From the NCBI RefSeq assembly GCF_029542085.1, contig NZ_CP107036.1, forward strand, positions 3,410,001-3,474,000: 64,000 nt of DNA. The letters run 5' to 3'. The position numbers and the translations under genes are program-made. Origin of the DNA: Sphingobacterium sp. ML3W. Its GTDB lineage: Bacteria; Bacteroidota; Bacteroidia; Sphingobacteriales; Sphingobacteriaceae. Under the pieces are notes generated by a model. It saw only the letters and a program-made list of their open reading frames with translations. It was not told the DNA's origin and searched no databases. This document shows, in pieces, positions 52,972 through 61,766 of the stretch (position 1 is its first letter; each line of letters begins with the position of its first letter).

Positions 52972-53400
52972 TTATTTTACTTGATTAATTTCTTTGAACT
53001 CGGCGCACCACAATACGATCGGTGCAATTGTGTCCTGGAATAATGGGAAAAATCTACTTTCCCTGTGAGGGGCGAGCATTTTGATAAAATCCATATTGCG
53101 AACAACTTTGGCGCAAACAGACTTTAAAGAACTCTCCATATTGTTTGCTATCATCAAAAGCAGTTTGTCGATTGCTGCTGCCCTGCGACCGTCAAGGCGT
53201 TTGGAAGCCCTAAGATTATTTTGGCGACTCACCACCCATTTACGTATTCGATCCAAAATGTAAGAGCGAACCTCACGTTCCCAAATGATAACAGCAAAAT
53301 CCATCGGAACGATATTCAAAGTTTTCTTTGGAAGCCTAGCCTCCTTTGGAAAGCAAACGACACCTTGACCATTTGCTTGATTTACATTAATCTGTAGCAT
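52972..53400 (-). CDS. Hypothetical basic phage protein, early operon
   Basis: A 142-residue, Arg-rich helical protein (IRKWVVSRQNNLRASKRLDG). The charge is compatible with DNA or RNA binding. No family recognised. Confidence 0.6.
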   Translation of the reverse strand: MLQINVNQANGQGVVCFPKEARLPKKTLNIVPMDFAVIIWEREVRSYILDRIRKWVVSRQNNLRASKRLDGRRAAAIDKLLLMIANNMESSLKSVCAKVVRNMDFIKMLAPHRESRFFPLFQDTIAPIVLWCAEFKEINQVK

Positions 53401-53412
53401 AGTTTATATTTA

Positions 53413-53673
53413 TTATTTAATAGGTTTGATATAGATCATTTCGGAGTAGGGCAAAACGCTTGTAAGTTGCTTACCCATGACGTATAGAGACAATTCTATT
53501 CCATCTTCGCGAACATCGGTTACGTAGCACATGTGCGCACCACCTTTACGGATGATTTGCAACTTATTACTTCGATCCATGCTAAATCGGAAAGACGATG
53601 ACCACATTTTGTTAGCTAGTTCAAAACACTGTCCTACTTTGACCAGGTCTTTACACATTTTCTTTGTTGCCAT
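53413..53673 (-). CDS. Small hypothetical phage protein, early operon
   Basis: An 86-residue, beta-rich protein (MATKKMCKDLVKVGQCFELA). It is 15 nt downstream of the LuxR-type regulator gene. Function unknown. Confidence 0.6.
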   Translation of the reverse strand: MATKKMCKDLVKVGQCFELANKMWSSSFRFSMDRSNKLQIIRKGGAHMCYVTDVREDGIELSLYVMGKQLTSVLPYSEMIYIKPIK

Positions 53674-53688
53674 AATTTTTAAGATTGG

Positions 53689-54264
53689 TTATCTGATATT
53701 TTTTAGAATCGCAAATGATACCATTTCAAGCTTGTTATCTACACCGAGTTTGCGTTGTATATTCTGATTATGCGTACTTACAGTATCTTCAGAAATTGAA
53801 AGTATATCAGCTATCTCTTTATTAAATTTTCCCTGAGCTACGCATCGAAGAACTTTTACTTCCTGCTTAGTAAGGAATCCATTTGCTACCTTAATTGTAG
53901 CGCATAGCTTACCTTCATGCACACAATTACCACGTCTACCACAATCAAAAAATTCAGTGTAATCAATATTTCCTTTGGAATCTATATCCGGCTCTAAATC
54001 GAATCCTCCAAATCGACAGATAATATATTGCTTAAGCATTTCATCGCGCTGAGTGAGATCCCATGCCACTAAAGCATTAAGGGCTTCCTGATTTTGTAGC
54101 ATATCAATTGCCACTACTTCTAGTATCCAATTGGGAATATTTTCCCAATCAAATGTTTGACCTCTATGCAAACATTTGATATCATTGTTATGAACATAGA
54201 ACTCAACGCCATTATCTTCAAGCCCTGCAGGTAATACCTGGGATATTTTATTTAGGTTAAGCAT
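53689..54264 (-). CDS. LuxR-type helix-turn-helix regulator
   Basis: A 191-residue protein. The last ~65 residues are a GerE/LuxR helix-turn-helix (EVKVLRCVAQGKFNKEIADI, then LSISEDTVSTHNQNIQRKLG). The N-terminal ~125 residues have a Cys cluster (CGRRGNCVHEGKLC) that could bind a metal. It is not a response regulator, because no receiver domain is seen. It is an early phage protein, and a candidate activator of the late promoters. Confidence 0.8.
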   Translation of the reverse strand: MLNLNKISQVLPAGLEDNGVEFYVHNNDIKCLHRGQTFDWENIPNWILEVVAIDMLQNQEALNALVAWDLTQRDEMLKQYIICRFGGFDLEPDIDSKGNIDYTEFFDCGRRGNCVHEGKLCATIKVANGFLTKQEVKVLRCVAQGKFNKEIADILSISEDTVSTHNQNIQRKLGVDNKLEMVSFAILKNIR

Positions 54265-54267
54265 GGT

Positions 54268-54504
54268 CTATAGCTCTTCAATTTTTCTAAACAATTCCGA
54301 CTTCTCCTTTTTATCCTCTTCGATTACTTCTAATGCTTTTGCAAGAACATCATTCAATTGTTTCTTATTTCTTCCTGAGAATACATTGCTAACAGTGCTT
54401 ACACTTACATTAAGTTGATCAGCTATTTTCTCCATAGCACCGTTGGGAAGTAAGGACTTAACCTTGTTAAGTTTTTTGGTAGTAATGTGGGATTGTGGTT
54501 GCAT
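54268..54504 (-). CDS. Cro-like HTH regulator, first early gene
   Basis: A 78-residue protein starting MQPQSHITTKKLNKVKSLLP. The HTH is MEKIADQLNVSVSTVSNVFS, of the LacI/Cro type, with a charged helical end. The start at 54504 is chosen because a longer frame would run into the operator region. Divergent from the CI-like repressor, it is the likely Cro partner in the lysis-lysogeny switch. Confidence 0.75.
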   Translation of the reverse strand: MQPQSHITTKKLNKVKSLLPNGAMEKIADQLNVSVSTVSNVFSGRNKKQLNDVLAKALEVIEEDKKEKSELFRKIEEL

Positions 54505-54511
54505 ATTTTTA

Positions 54512-54628
54512 TAACGTAATTTGATGACACAAATATGCAATCAAATAACATAAATGCAAAATATTTACACTCTAAACGCAAAACAAATGTATAACGCATT
54601 GATTATTAACGCAATAATTTTACGTTTT
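54512..54628. promoter_or_regulatory. Lysis-lysogeny control region with repeated operators
   Basis: The motif (T)AACG(C/T)AA or a near copy occurs at 54512, 54573, 54592 and 54607, and inverted at about 54618-54627. The leftward promoter reads TTTTG (54557-54561), 20 bp, ATATTTG (54530-54536). The rightward promoter reads TTG (54599-54601), 19 bp, TACGTTTT (54621-54628), with one repeat in its spacer and one over its -33. This is a typical divergent switch. Confidence 0.65.
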
Positions 54629-54636
54629 TTTGTAGT

Positions 54637-55044
54637 ATGAATACGGTTTTCGGAGAAATAATAAGAAAAGAGTGGAGAAAATCAGGAATTCCGCAAAAAG
54701 AATTCGCTGATAATCTAAAAATGTCATTAAGAAATGCTCAAAATCTGTTCGAGCGAGATGATTTCTCTATTTCACAATTAATGGAAATATCTAAAGTTTT
54801 AAAACATGACTTTGTATCACAATATTTAAAAGATAAAAATTATACACTTTTAAATTCTTCTGAATCAACTAAAGGTTTTGAAGATCACATAGAAGAATAT
54901 ATAACATCGAAAAAAGCCGAAACAAATCATATTAGTGTGAATATTAACATCAAAGGGGATATTGATGCTATTTCGCGATATTTTCCAATTTTGATTCAAA
55001 ATATAAAAAAAGAAGCTGATAAATACGGTCTCGCCATAGCCTAA
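54637..55044 (+). CDS. CI-like phage repressor
   Basis: A 135-residue protein. The first ~65 residues are an HTH (GIPQKEFADNLKMSLRNAQN). The rest is a helical dimerisation domain. No LexA-like Ser-Lys peptidase domain is present, so induction would not use RecA self-cleavage. It heads the rightward lysogeny operon. Confidence 0.72.
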   Translation: MNTVFGEIIRKEWRKSGIPQKEFADNLKMSLRNAQNLFERDDFSISQLMEISKVLKHDFVSQYLKDKNYTLLNSSESTKGFEDHIEEYITSKKAETNHISVNINIKGDIDAISRYFPILIQNIKKEADKYGLAIA

Positions 55045-55058
55045 ATTACTTACATTTT

Positions 55059-55469
55059 ATGAAAAGATTATTACTAGTTTTTATTCTAAGTTTGGTATTA
55101 ACGTTATCCTTTAGTTGCAAAAAAGATGACGGTCCAAAAATGCCTGAGGGAACTCCAACGAAATTTGATATTCACACAGACCAACCTATCACAAGTCTTA
55201 CTGTAGAAAATAAAAAGTTTAAAAAAATAATATTCCCAACTCAGCCTATAAAAGTATTGAAAACATACTATGACAAGGCAGGAAATCAAATATTTCTGTA
55301 TTCCGAAAAAGTCAATGTAGCCGTAGGTGATAGAATAGAATTTCGAGTACCTACTAAAACTACTCGAAAAATTTTCAAAGTTGCGATATATGAAAATAAG
55401 TTTTTTGAAGGCTTTTATGAAGATAATGGCAACCAAGTAAGAGTATTTGTTGTACCTGAAAAATTATAA
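55059..55469 (+). CDS. Lysogeny-operon lipoprotein
   Basis: A 136-residue lipoprotein. The signal peptide is MKRLLLVFILSLVLTLSF with the lipobox Cys directly after Ser; CKKDDG follows. Asp at +4 may send it to either membrane. The mature part is beta-rich. Expression with the repressor from the prophage suggests lysogenic conversion or superinfection exclusion, an inference. Confidence 0.75.
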   Translation: MKRLLLVFILSLVLTLSFSCKKDDGPKMPEGTPTKFDIHTDQPITSLTVENKKFKKIIFPTQPIKVLKTYYDKAGNQIFLYSEKVNVAVGDRIEFRVPTKTTRKIFKVAIYENKFFEGFYEDNGNQVRVFVVPEKL

Positions 55470-55471
55470 AA

Positions 55472-55660
55472 ATGGAAAAATTTGAAAAGAAAGCAGAATT
55501 TGAAGCATTAAAGCATACAACTTTCATGGCACTGACAGATATTGCCAAAAAAGTGAACCCTTCGCTTGTTATGGCTGAATATCTCACTATGCTCCAGCAT
55601 AACTTCGAAACCGAAAAAAATAGAATTGCTAACAGAACAATAAGAGGCGAAGATTGGTAG
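55472..55660 (+). CDS. Small hypothetical protein at the prophage end
   Basis: A 62-residue helical, charged protein (MEKFEKKAEFEALKHTTFMA), 2 nt after the lipoprotein gene. Ends just before the right-hand arm sites. An excisionase-like or accessory role is possible but unshown. Confidence 0.6.
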   Translation: MEKFEKKAEFEALKHTTFMALTDIAKKVNPSLVMAEYLTMLQHNFETEKNRIANRTIRGEDW

Positions 55661-55662
55661 AA

Positions 55663-55680
55663 CTTCGCAAAACCTTCGCA
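55663..55680 (+). repeat. Candidate integrase arm-type sites, right side
   Basis: CTTCGCA occurs at 55663-55669 and 55674-55680, 42 bp before the att core, in the same orientation as the left-hand copies. Confidence 0.5.
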
Positions 55681-55721
55681 ATAAAGGCTTAAAACCCTTA
55701 AGATCAATACAAAAAAATACA

Positions 55722-55735
55722 CCAGGTGGGAGCAC
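55722..55735 (+). repeat. attR core, 14-bp direct repeat
   Basis: CCAGGTGGGAGCAC, identical to the attL core at 16474-16487. The bases before it do not form a tRNA, as expected for the non-gene copy. Confidence 0.92.
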
Positions 55736-55742
55736 AAAACAA

Positions 55743-55777
55743 AAAGTCGCTTTTCTGAACAAGAAAGCGACTTTTTT
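55743..55777 (+). terminator. Displaced native terminator of the tRNA
   Basis: Eleven-bp stem AAAGTCGCTTT / AAAGCGACTTT, 10-nt loop, then TTT. Before integration it lay 7 bp after the tRNA. Confidence 0.85.
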
Positions 55778-55870
55778 GTTTAATACCCAAAAAAACGGCT
55801 ACTTCAATTTATTCGCTTTGGGTAGACCCAATAGCGTTGACAATCAAAGATAAACGAAAGGGTGTCCTTG

Positions 55871-56233
55871 TTATTTTTTGGAAGGTATACTATCGAAAAT
55901 GACAGCATGAGCACTCCAAGAATCTACCTCTTTCTTCGGATTAGCCGGAAATTTATCTCCATTTTTATTGTAACTCTCCGCCAGTAGAATCATGGATTCA
56001 CTTGTTGTCTCAAGTAAATAGTCTTTACCAGTAGCCTTATCTTTCCAAAAAGTTCGTTTCACCATCCGCGGGTGTAAAGCCCGCTCCATTTGTTCAGGTT
56101 TCACCTGATGCTGAGATTCAATATCATCAAGGGCAGCTTGTTTGATCGCTACACTATCCTGTTTTGTCTGCGCCAATAAACTACAGGTAAATGCTAAAGA
56201 CATGACTGGAGTAAAAAGATATTTCATTCTCAT
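55871..56233 (-). CDS. Exported NTF2/lumazine-binding-like protein, short C terminus
   Basis: A 120-residue protein with a signal peptide (MRMKYLFTPVMSLAFTCSLL). The mature part (AALDDIESQHQV, ERALHPRMVKRTF) resembles the N-terminal two thirds of periplasmic SnoaL/lumazine-binding-like proteins. Members are usually about 150 residues and end with a DY...GKWKIVN strand, which is missing here. It may be truncated or frameshifted near 55915. Confidence 0.55.
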   Translation of the reverse strand: MRMKYLFTPVMSLAFTCSLLAQTKQDSVAIKQAALDDIESQHQVKPEQMERALHPRMVKRTFWKDKATGKDYLLETTSESMILLAESYNKNGDKFPANPKKEVDSWSAHAVIFDSIPSKK

Positions 56234-56291
56234 TTCAAAATTGATTTACTCATCGCACTAAATAACATAATAATAAGACAACACTTTATAG

Positions 56292-56888
56292 TTATTGATA
56301 GGCTTTAATCGTCCTATAGGTACTAAAGCTCGAATATATTCTGGTTTCTTTTAGCTTGCCTTTTTTATATAGCTCAATTTTTTCGGTGTCACCGGATTCT
56401 TTATTAAAATAACGTATACTGGTCAGTTGCTTTTTAGAATCGTAAAACTCAGCTGTCTTATTTCGTCCGTCCTCCTGAATATAAATCGCCTTCAAATCAC
56501 CATTCTTTCTATAGGTATAACGCTTTGAATTATAGAAGTTCCCCTCCTTGTAAGTGACACCTTCATAAATAAAACTGGCACTAAATTTCCCCTCCAAAAC
56601 CAATTGTTGTTTATCATTGTAAATGAGATAATATACCCCATCTTTCGGGGCGATCAATTCGTAGCTTTCTACCAACTCTGGCTTACTACAGGGGCGAGCC
56701 ACGATATTTTCTACGCTTCTAAAAATTGTTGTATCGTGCTGTGAGACCCGCAAAGTATCGGTCTCACAGCACATATTTCCATACGTCATTGTTGAAATAT
56801 TTCCACCATTTCCACTCTCTTTTGATATAACACTATCATGGGGAGCAATAAACAACCAACAAAGTAAGGTCAAATAGTACATATCCAT
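56292..56888 (-). CDS. Exported MORN/YwqK-like repeat protein
   Basis: A 198-residue protein with a hydrophobic N terminus (MYYLTLLCWLFIAPHDS) that looks like a signal peptide. Residues ~95-190 show short repeats of the YwqK/MORN type (GVYYLIYNDKQQLVLEGKF; KRYTYRKNGDLKAIYI). Such proteins are common in Bacteroidetes; their role is unclear. Confidence 0.65.
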   Translation of the reverse strand: MDMYYLTLLCWLFIAPHDSVISKESGNGGNISTMTYGNMCCETDTLRVSQHDTTIFRSVENIVARPCSKPELVESYELIAPKDGVYYLIYNDKQQLVLEGKFSASFIYEGVTYKEGNFYNSKRYTYRKNGDLKAIYIQEDGRNKTAEFYDSKKQLTSIRYFNKESGDTEKIELYKKGKLKETRIYSSFSTYRTIKAYQ

Positions 56889-57055
56889 GCAATTACTATA
56901 AAATTATCTACTGAATACCTATATCAAATATACAAGCTATTGTCATTGCCGGATGATAACAGTTAAAATTCGTAGACCCTTATCTATTATTCGCTGGATA
57001 AAACCCGTTTTTAACTATTGAATACTTCGTACACCGCTTTCATTGCTTAGTGGAG

Positions 57056-60000
57056 CTAAATATCTTTTCTATTATCATCCGAATCTATGTCAATCAGTTT
57101 GTTATATGGATCAATACCGACCTGAATAGGCTGCTGATCAACAATCAATGTCAACTTATTATTAATTTGATCAATACGATGTTTTCTCAGATAAAGTTCC
57201 TGTGGTTTTCCATTTTTCTTATCCATTGATTTTGAAAAAACGCCAATCTCAATATAATCCCTAAGAGGCAAAGATTCCAACGTCACCCGATCAGATTTCT
57301 TAAACACCAGTGGTTTGCTCCCGTGATCATTATAGCTCTTTTTCCCATTGGCATCCACGCGATATTTGGCAACTTCAAATTGAATATCGACTTGGTATTT
57401 TCCATTTTTCAGTTTTTTAGAACTCACACTTTCCACCCTATTGTTATATAAGGTAATCGTTTCAAACATATCTTTGATCAGATAACGCAACGAATCTGGT
57501 GTGGCTCTTCGAAAGGAATCCACAAACTCAATTGATGTTGTATAAGGCGGATTTTGAAAGGCAGTACTTTTCAAATACGCTTTTGCTGTCTGGTTGAAAA
57601 CAGCTTCACCTAGATAGTCACTCAGTGCGTACAATACTAATGACCCTTTTTGATAATGGATATACATCTGATTTTCATTGTACATCAATGGTCTTTCACC
57701 CAATGCCTCCGCACCTCTTCCCTTTAAATAGCCGTCCAGTGCGTCTTTGAGAAACTTGCGCATCTGTCCTTTTCCATACCTTTTTTCCAGGACTTTCAAA
57801 GAAGAATATTCAGACATACTTTCAGACATCAAAGTTGCTCCTTGCGCGTTGGCACCTACCACTTGATGCGCCCACCACTGATGAGCTATTTCGTGTGCTG
57901 TGACAGCATAAGGATAATCCACCGCATCATCTTTTTTCTCATCCACATCTGCTATAAAGCCTATTGCCTCGGAAAAAGGAATAGTATTGGCAAAAGACTG
58001 CGCGAAAGTTCCGGCTGTCCGGGGAAATTCAACAATACGCAACTGCCGATGCTGATAAGGACTATATTCGGCAGTATAATACGCTAAAGAGGCTTTGCTC
58101 GAAGCCATCATCCGATCGAGGTTGTAGGTATGTCCTTTGTGGTAATATATCTCTAAGTTGACCCCATTCCATTTGTCTTTTTTAGTTTCATATCGAGCAG
58201 AGTTAAATGCAAAGAAATTCAATATCGACGAATCCATTTTATACTGATAATATTTCCGCCCATCTTTCTCCCATTGCTTGGTCAGGTACCCCGGAGCTAT
58301 GGCCAGCTGGTCCGGATCCGTGCTCACAGTTGCCTCAAACCGGACCCAATCTGCATCATTTGAGATATAATTATTCCGCAATGCTATTGAATCAGTGGGT
58401 GGAGCCATACGATCGCGATGAGGTAATCCGTATTTCTTGCGAATATCATTATCCACCAGTTCGCCTCGATCCAGATAGCCAATATTTGGAAACAGCATAT
58501 TGTTAATAAAGGTTCCGTTACCTTTGACAGGAGATTTCTCGTTCACCCAGGTGTTAAGCGGACTAACTGTACTGAAATTTAAGACGATGGAATCTCCCGG
58601 AGCCATTGGCTTGGCCAACTTGTAGATATTGAAATTGTAAATATCATCTGCAGAGACCAACTTATTGGGAACATTGAAGGAGAAAGTATAGTCATAATCA
58701 TTATAATTGACAAAAATAGAATCTATAGCGACCGCAGTCTTATTCTTTAACACATAAGACGCTTGCGCTTTAAAACTACGTTTAGAAGGATAAATATCCA
58801 TATTAAACTTAATATCAACAACACGGGGTTGTGGTCTAAATTGATATTTTTTAAATTTCTTCTCCCATTCTACAGATTGTTTTTCGTGATCCAAGCTGGT
58901 ATAATAAGGGTTTTTAATATGATCTTCATAATAGATCCCACTACCGATAGCAATAAAACCAACAAAACTCAGGATAAGTACGGTCATACTGCTCGCCTTT
59001 ACATTCGATCGTAAGATAGCCCAACGCTCTCTTATACCAGCGAATCCACCTCTCCGCCACAGCAAAAGGGCTAGGGTTAGAAAAAACACAGCAAATAACA
59101 ACCAATACACCCGATAGGTTAAAAAAGGTAAGATATAGCCAAAACCGTCCATATCTGAATAATCGAGATCAGGTCCCTGGTTAAACTGATAAATCGCCTG
59201 CTCTACTCCCATAAAAGACAAAAATGGCAATCCGATAAATAAGGTTAACAGGATAAAAAAACCAGCCAGATAATTTTTGAAGAGCGTATGTACAAAGATC
59301 GATACAAACAACCATACGATATTTCCCAACATACCATATACCATCAGGTGCATAATGTACTGCCCGATTTCGAAATTATAATAATGATGGTAAACCTGAA
59401 ATGCCATACAGGTGAACATGACCACCGCAAGCAAGGTTAATTGCATCAAGATGATCGCGATTATTTTGGACCCCATGAGCGCCCAATTTGGAACGGGTGT
59501 CGCATCCAATAATCCGCCCATACGAGTGATGCTACCACGGTGAACCAATAAACCGCTGAAGAGGAAGGTCAAGATCAACAAAAAGAACTTAAAAGTCGTT
59601 CCTGGTATCATCAGCATTTTCCAGGTAACAGGATATGTCGAAGTACCGAATATTGTACCGATTGTACTAGCCATCAAGATGATAAAAAGTACACCGACCA
59701 AAGTCAAAATCAGAAAGACTGGATTCTTAACAATATAGCGATAATCATACCGTGCCAGTGTCCAGGTCGTTTTCAGGTAATGGACTATTGAGAAATCGTA
59801 ACTCACTTTCGGGAGATTGATACGAAAAACACTGTCAAAATTATTTTTTGTCAAGCGCTTTCCTTTTTTCCCTGTTTTTATCGAGATGGAATCCTGCGAG
59901 AAAGAAAATAACAGGTAAAATCCACCGATAAATAAAGCCGCTACAGCTAACCAAATCAGTCGATTATAAATTATTGCACCAAGAAACGGAAGATTGTTTG

Positions 60001-60712
60001 TATTCTTTTCCTCCGGAGACCAATATTGGGTATAGTAAGAAATGGCACTATCGCCAAAAGGGTCTATCAATGCCCCAAGATAACGGTTATCAGCATTTGT
60101 GGTCAGATTTTGAATAAGCACCTGTAAAATAATAAGCACCAGAACCGCAACAAAACCCACATACACATTGCGGGTGAAGGTTACCAATACGAAAATAATG
60201 GCACTTAGAATAACCAGATTAGGAATAACCTGAATCAAATAGGTCTGAAAGTAAGCTAAAACATGTACCGGCCCCAATAAGCTTGGATTGATACCAGGGA
60301 TAAACTGTGCGACGATAATACCTAGTGTGGATGCCAGTACGATTATCAGTACAACAGCAACTGATCCAAAAAACTTACCCAGTAAATAGTCTGTTTTGGT
60401 AAATGGGTAACTAAAAAGGATGGTATGTACATTATATTGAAAGTCCCGATAAACGCAGGCTCCCACAATCGATGGAATTAAGAAATAGATAATGGAAGAC
60501 ATTCCATTTATCATCTCGTTAATAGCCCAGGGTGAATTTCTGATCGTATTGGATGAAGTGGTCGCTGTGACCCCATCAAATATCCCTAGTGAAGAGAGCA
60601 TGATGAAAAGCGAGAGCGCAAAGAATAAAGCCATATAAATATAGACAGCAGCATTCTTAAACCAACGCATAAACTCAAATTTAAAAATCGGACTAAACAT
60701 GGCGCTGGTCAT
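57056..60712 (-). CDS. ABC permease fused to an M1-family metallopeptidase
   Basis: A 1218-residue membrane protein. The N-terminal half has about twelve hydrophobic helices of an ABC-2-like permease (from FEFMRWFKNAAVYIYMALFF). The C-terminal ~600 residues are a gluzincin domain with HEIAHQWWAH and the third ligand Glu in SESMSEYSSL. It overlaps the ATPase gene by 20 nt (8 if translation starts at MFSPIF, 60700). The pair would export, and process or sense, an unknown peptide. Confidence 0.88.
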   Translation of the reverse strand: MTSAMFSPIFKFEFMRWFKNAAVYIYMALFFALSLFIMLSSLGIFDGVTATTSSNTIRNSPWAINEMINGMSSIIYFLIPSIVGACVYRDFQYNVHTILFSYPFTKTDYLLGKFFGSVAVVLIIVLASTLGIIVAQFIPGINPSLLGPVHVLAYFQTYLIQVIPNLVILSAIIFVLVTFTRNVYVGFVAVLVLIILQVLIQNLTTNADNRYLGALIDPFGDSAISYYTQYWSPEEKNTNNLPFLGAIIYNRLIWLAVAALFIGGFYLLFSFSQDSISIKTGKKGKRLTKNNFDSVFRINLPKVSYDFSIVHYLKTTWTLARYDYRYIVKNPVFLILTLVGVLFIILMASTIGTIFGTSTYPVTWKMLMIPGTTFKFFLLILTFLFSGLLVHRGSITRMGGLLDATPVPNWALMGSKIIAIILMQLTLLAVVMFTCMAFQVYHHYYNFEIGQYIMHLMVYGMLGNIVWLFVSIFVHTLFKNYLAGFFILLTLFIGLPFLSFMGVEQAIYQFNQGPDLDYSDMDGFGYILPFLTYRVYWLLFAVFFLTLALLLWRRGGFAGIRERWAILRSNVKASSMTVLILSFVGFIAIGSGIYYEDHIKNPYYTSLDHEKQSVEWEKKFKKYQFRPQPRVVDIKFNMDIYPSKRSFKAQASYVLKNKTAVAIDSIFVNYNDYDYTFSFNVPNKLVSADDIYNFNIYKLAKPMAPGDSIVLNFSTVSPLNTWVNEKSPVKGNGTFINNMLFPNIGYLDRGELVDNDIRKKYGLPHRDRMAPPTDSIALRNNYISNDADWVRFEATVSTDPDQLAIAPGYLTKQWEKDGRKYYQYKMDSSILNFFAFNSARYETKKDKWNGVNLEIYYHKGHTYNLDRMMASSKASLAYYTAEYSPYQHRQLRIVEFPRTAGTFAQSFANTIPFSEAIGFIADVDEKKDDAVDYPYAVTAHEIAHQWWAHQVVGANAQGATLMSESMSEYSSLKVLEKRYGKGQMRKFLKDALDGYLKGRGAEALGERPLMYNENQMYIHYQKGSLVLYALSDYLGEAVFNQTAKAYLKSTAFQNPPYTTSIEFVDSFRRATPDSLRYLIKDMFETITLYNNRVESVSSKKLKNGKYQVDIQFEVAKYRVDANGKKSYNDHGSKPLVFKKSDRVTLESLPLRDYIEIGVFSKSMDKKNGKPQELYLRKHRIDQINNKLTLIVDQQPIQVGIDPYNKLIDIDSDDNRKDI

Positions 60713-61577
60713 TTTTTAGTGCTACAAAATAAACATCTTCCAGTTGCCCTTGTGCATTGACAAAAGATTCATCTGGTTGCACATCACTATAAACCCGGAT
60801 ATTGAGCGTATTATCCTGATTGTAGTTGGTAGAAATGACATTATATTTCTGGGTATATTCATCCAATTGATCGCGACTAATAATACGCACCCAGATCTTG
60901 CCTTCCAATTGTCCTATCGTCTCCTTTGGTGTCCCCCGCAATAGTATCTTACCACCATTGAGAATCGCAAGTTCATGACATAGTTCACGTACATCATCCA
61001 CAATATGTGTAGAGAAAATAACGGTATGATCGGTACCGATCTCACGTAATACATTCAAAAAACGATGTCTTTCGGCGGGATCAAGTCCTGCGGTAGGCTC
61101 ATCAACAATTATCAGCTTTGGATCATTCAATAATAGCTGGGCTATTCCAAATCGCTGTTTCATCCCACCTGAATAGCCACTGACACTCTTATTACGAACA
61201 TCCCAAAGATTGGTAACCTCGAGCACACGCTTGATGATGGCCTGTCGGTCGGCACTTGTTTTAATGCCTTTGAGCTTTGCAAAGTATTGCAATAAATCTG
61301 TCGCTGACAGGTTCGGATAAACACCGAATTCCTGTGGTAGGTAACCCAGAACCTTTCGCAGTTCCATCTGCCTGCCAAGTACATCAATATCACCAAAAGT
61401 AATGCGACCGCTATCTGGCTTTTGTAGCGTCGCTATGGTACGCATCAAGGATGACTTTCCCGCTCCATTTGGCCCGAGAAGACCAAACATACCCGGTTTA
61501 ATTTCCAAATTTACTTCATCAAGGGCTTTTACACCATTCGGATAGGTTTTACTGAGGCTTTCTATTGATAAATTCAT
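60693..61577 (-). CDS. ABC transporter ATP-binding protein
   Basis: A 294-residue ATPase. Walker A is LLGPNGAGKSSL near residue 36, the signature SGYSGGMKQR near 138, Walker B LIIVDEPTAGLDP near 158, and the switch His lies in IFSTHIV. The long C-terminal extension fits the ABC-2 transporter group. It forms a complex with the downstream permease-peptidase. Confidence 0.92.
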   Translation of the reverse strand: MNLSIESLSKTYPNGVKALDEVNLEIKPGMFGLLGPNGAGKSSLMRTIATLQKPDSGRITFGDIDVLGRQMELRKVLGYLPQEFGVYPNLSATDLLQYFAKLKGIKTSADRQAIIKRVLEVTNLWDVRNKSVSGYSGGMKQRFGIAQLLLNDPKLIIVDEPTAGLDPAERHRFLNVLREIGTDHTVIFSTHIVDDVRELCHELAILNGGKILLRGTPKETIGQLEGKIWVRIISRDQLDEYTQKYNVISTNYNQDNTLNIRVYSDVQPDESFVNAQGQLEDVYFVALKNDQRHV

Positions 61578-61766
61578 AAATTAGTTTAACTGTTAATAAT
61601 TCGTTAGTATGCTAAAACGACAATTTGTTACAACAATATAACAAAAGTTCATAAGAAAATCCGTAGATCTATCTATTTTTCAGCACAATATCAAATAAAA
61701 ACAGCTATTAATCCAGCTTCCACATCTCGAAAAAACAGTGTAAACAAATTGGCTTGATTACTTCTC

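Larger units (their letters stand above)
16488..55735. mobile_element. Temperate siphovirus-like prophage integrated in a tRNA
   Basis: This 39,248-bp block lies between 14-bp repeats. It carries an integrase next to attL, a CI-like repressor next to attR, leftward early genes (54.5-43.9 kb) and leftward late genes (43.7-17.9 kb). It holds a full virion set: protease-scaffold, capsid, terminase, portal, tape measure, tail-tip proteins, holin, spanin and amidase. A long tape measure with no sheath gene indicates a non-contractile tail. The only broken gene seen is a plus-strand cargo gene at 38.5 kb, so the phage may be inducible. Confidence 0.93.

Noticed and set aside
54505..54540. Longer start for the Cro-like gene
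   Set aside because: It would place coding sequence over the -7 box of the leftward promoter and an operator repeat.
16488..55735. Mu-like or conjugative element instead of a phage
   Set aside because: No DDE transposase, relaxase or conjugation genes; the element has a tyrosine integrase, tRNA att sites and a full virion gene set.
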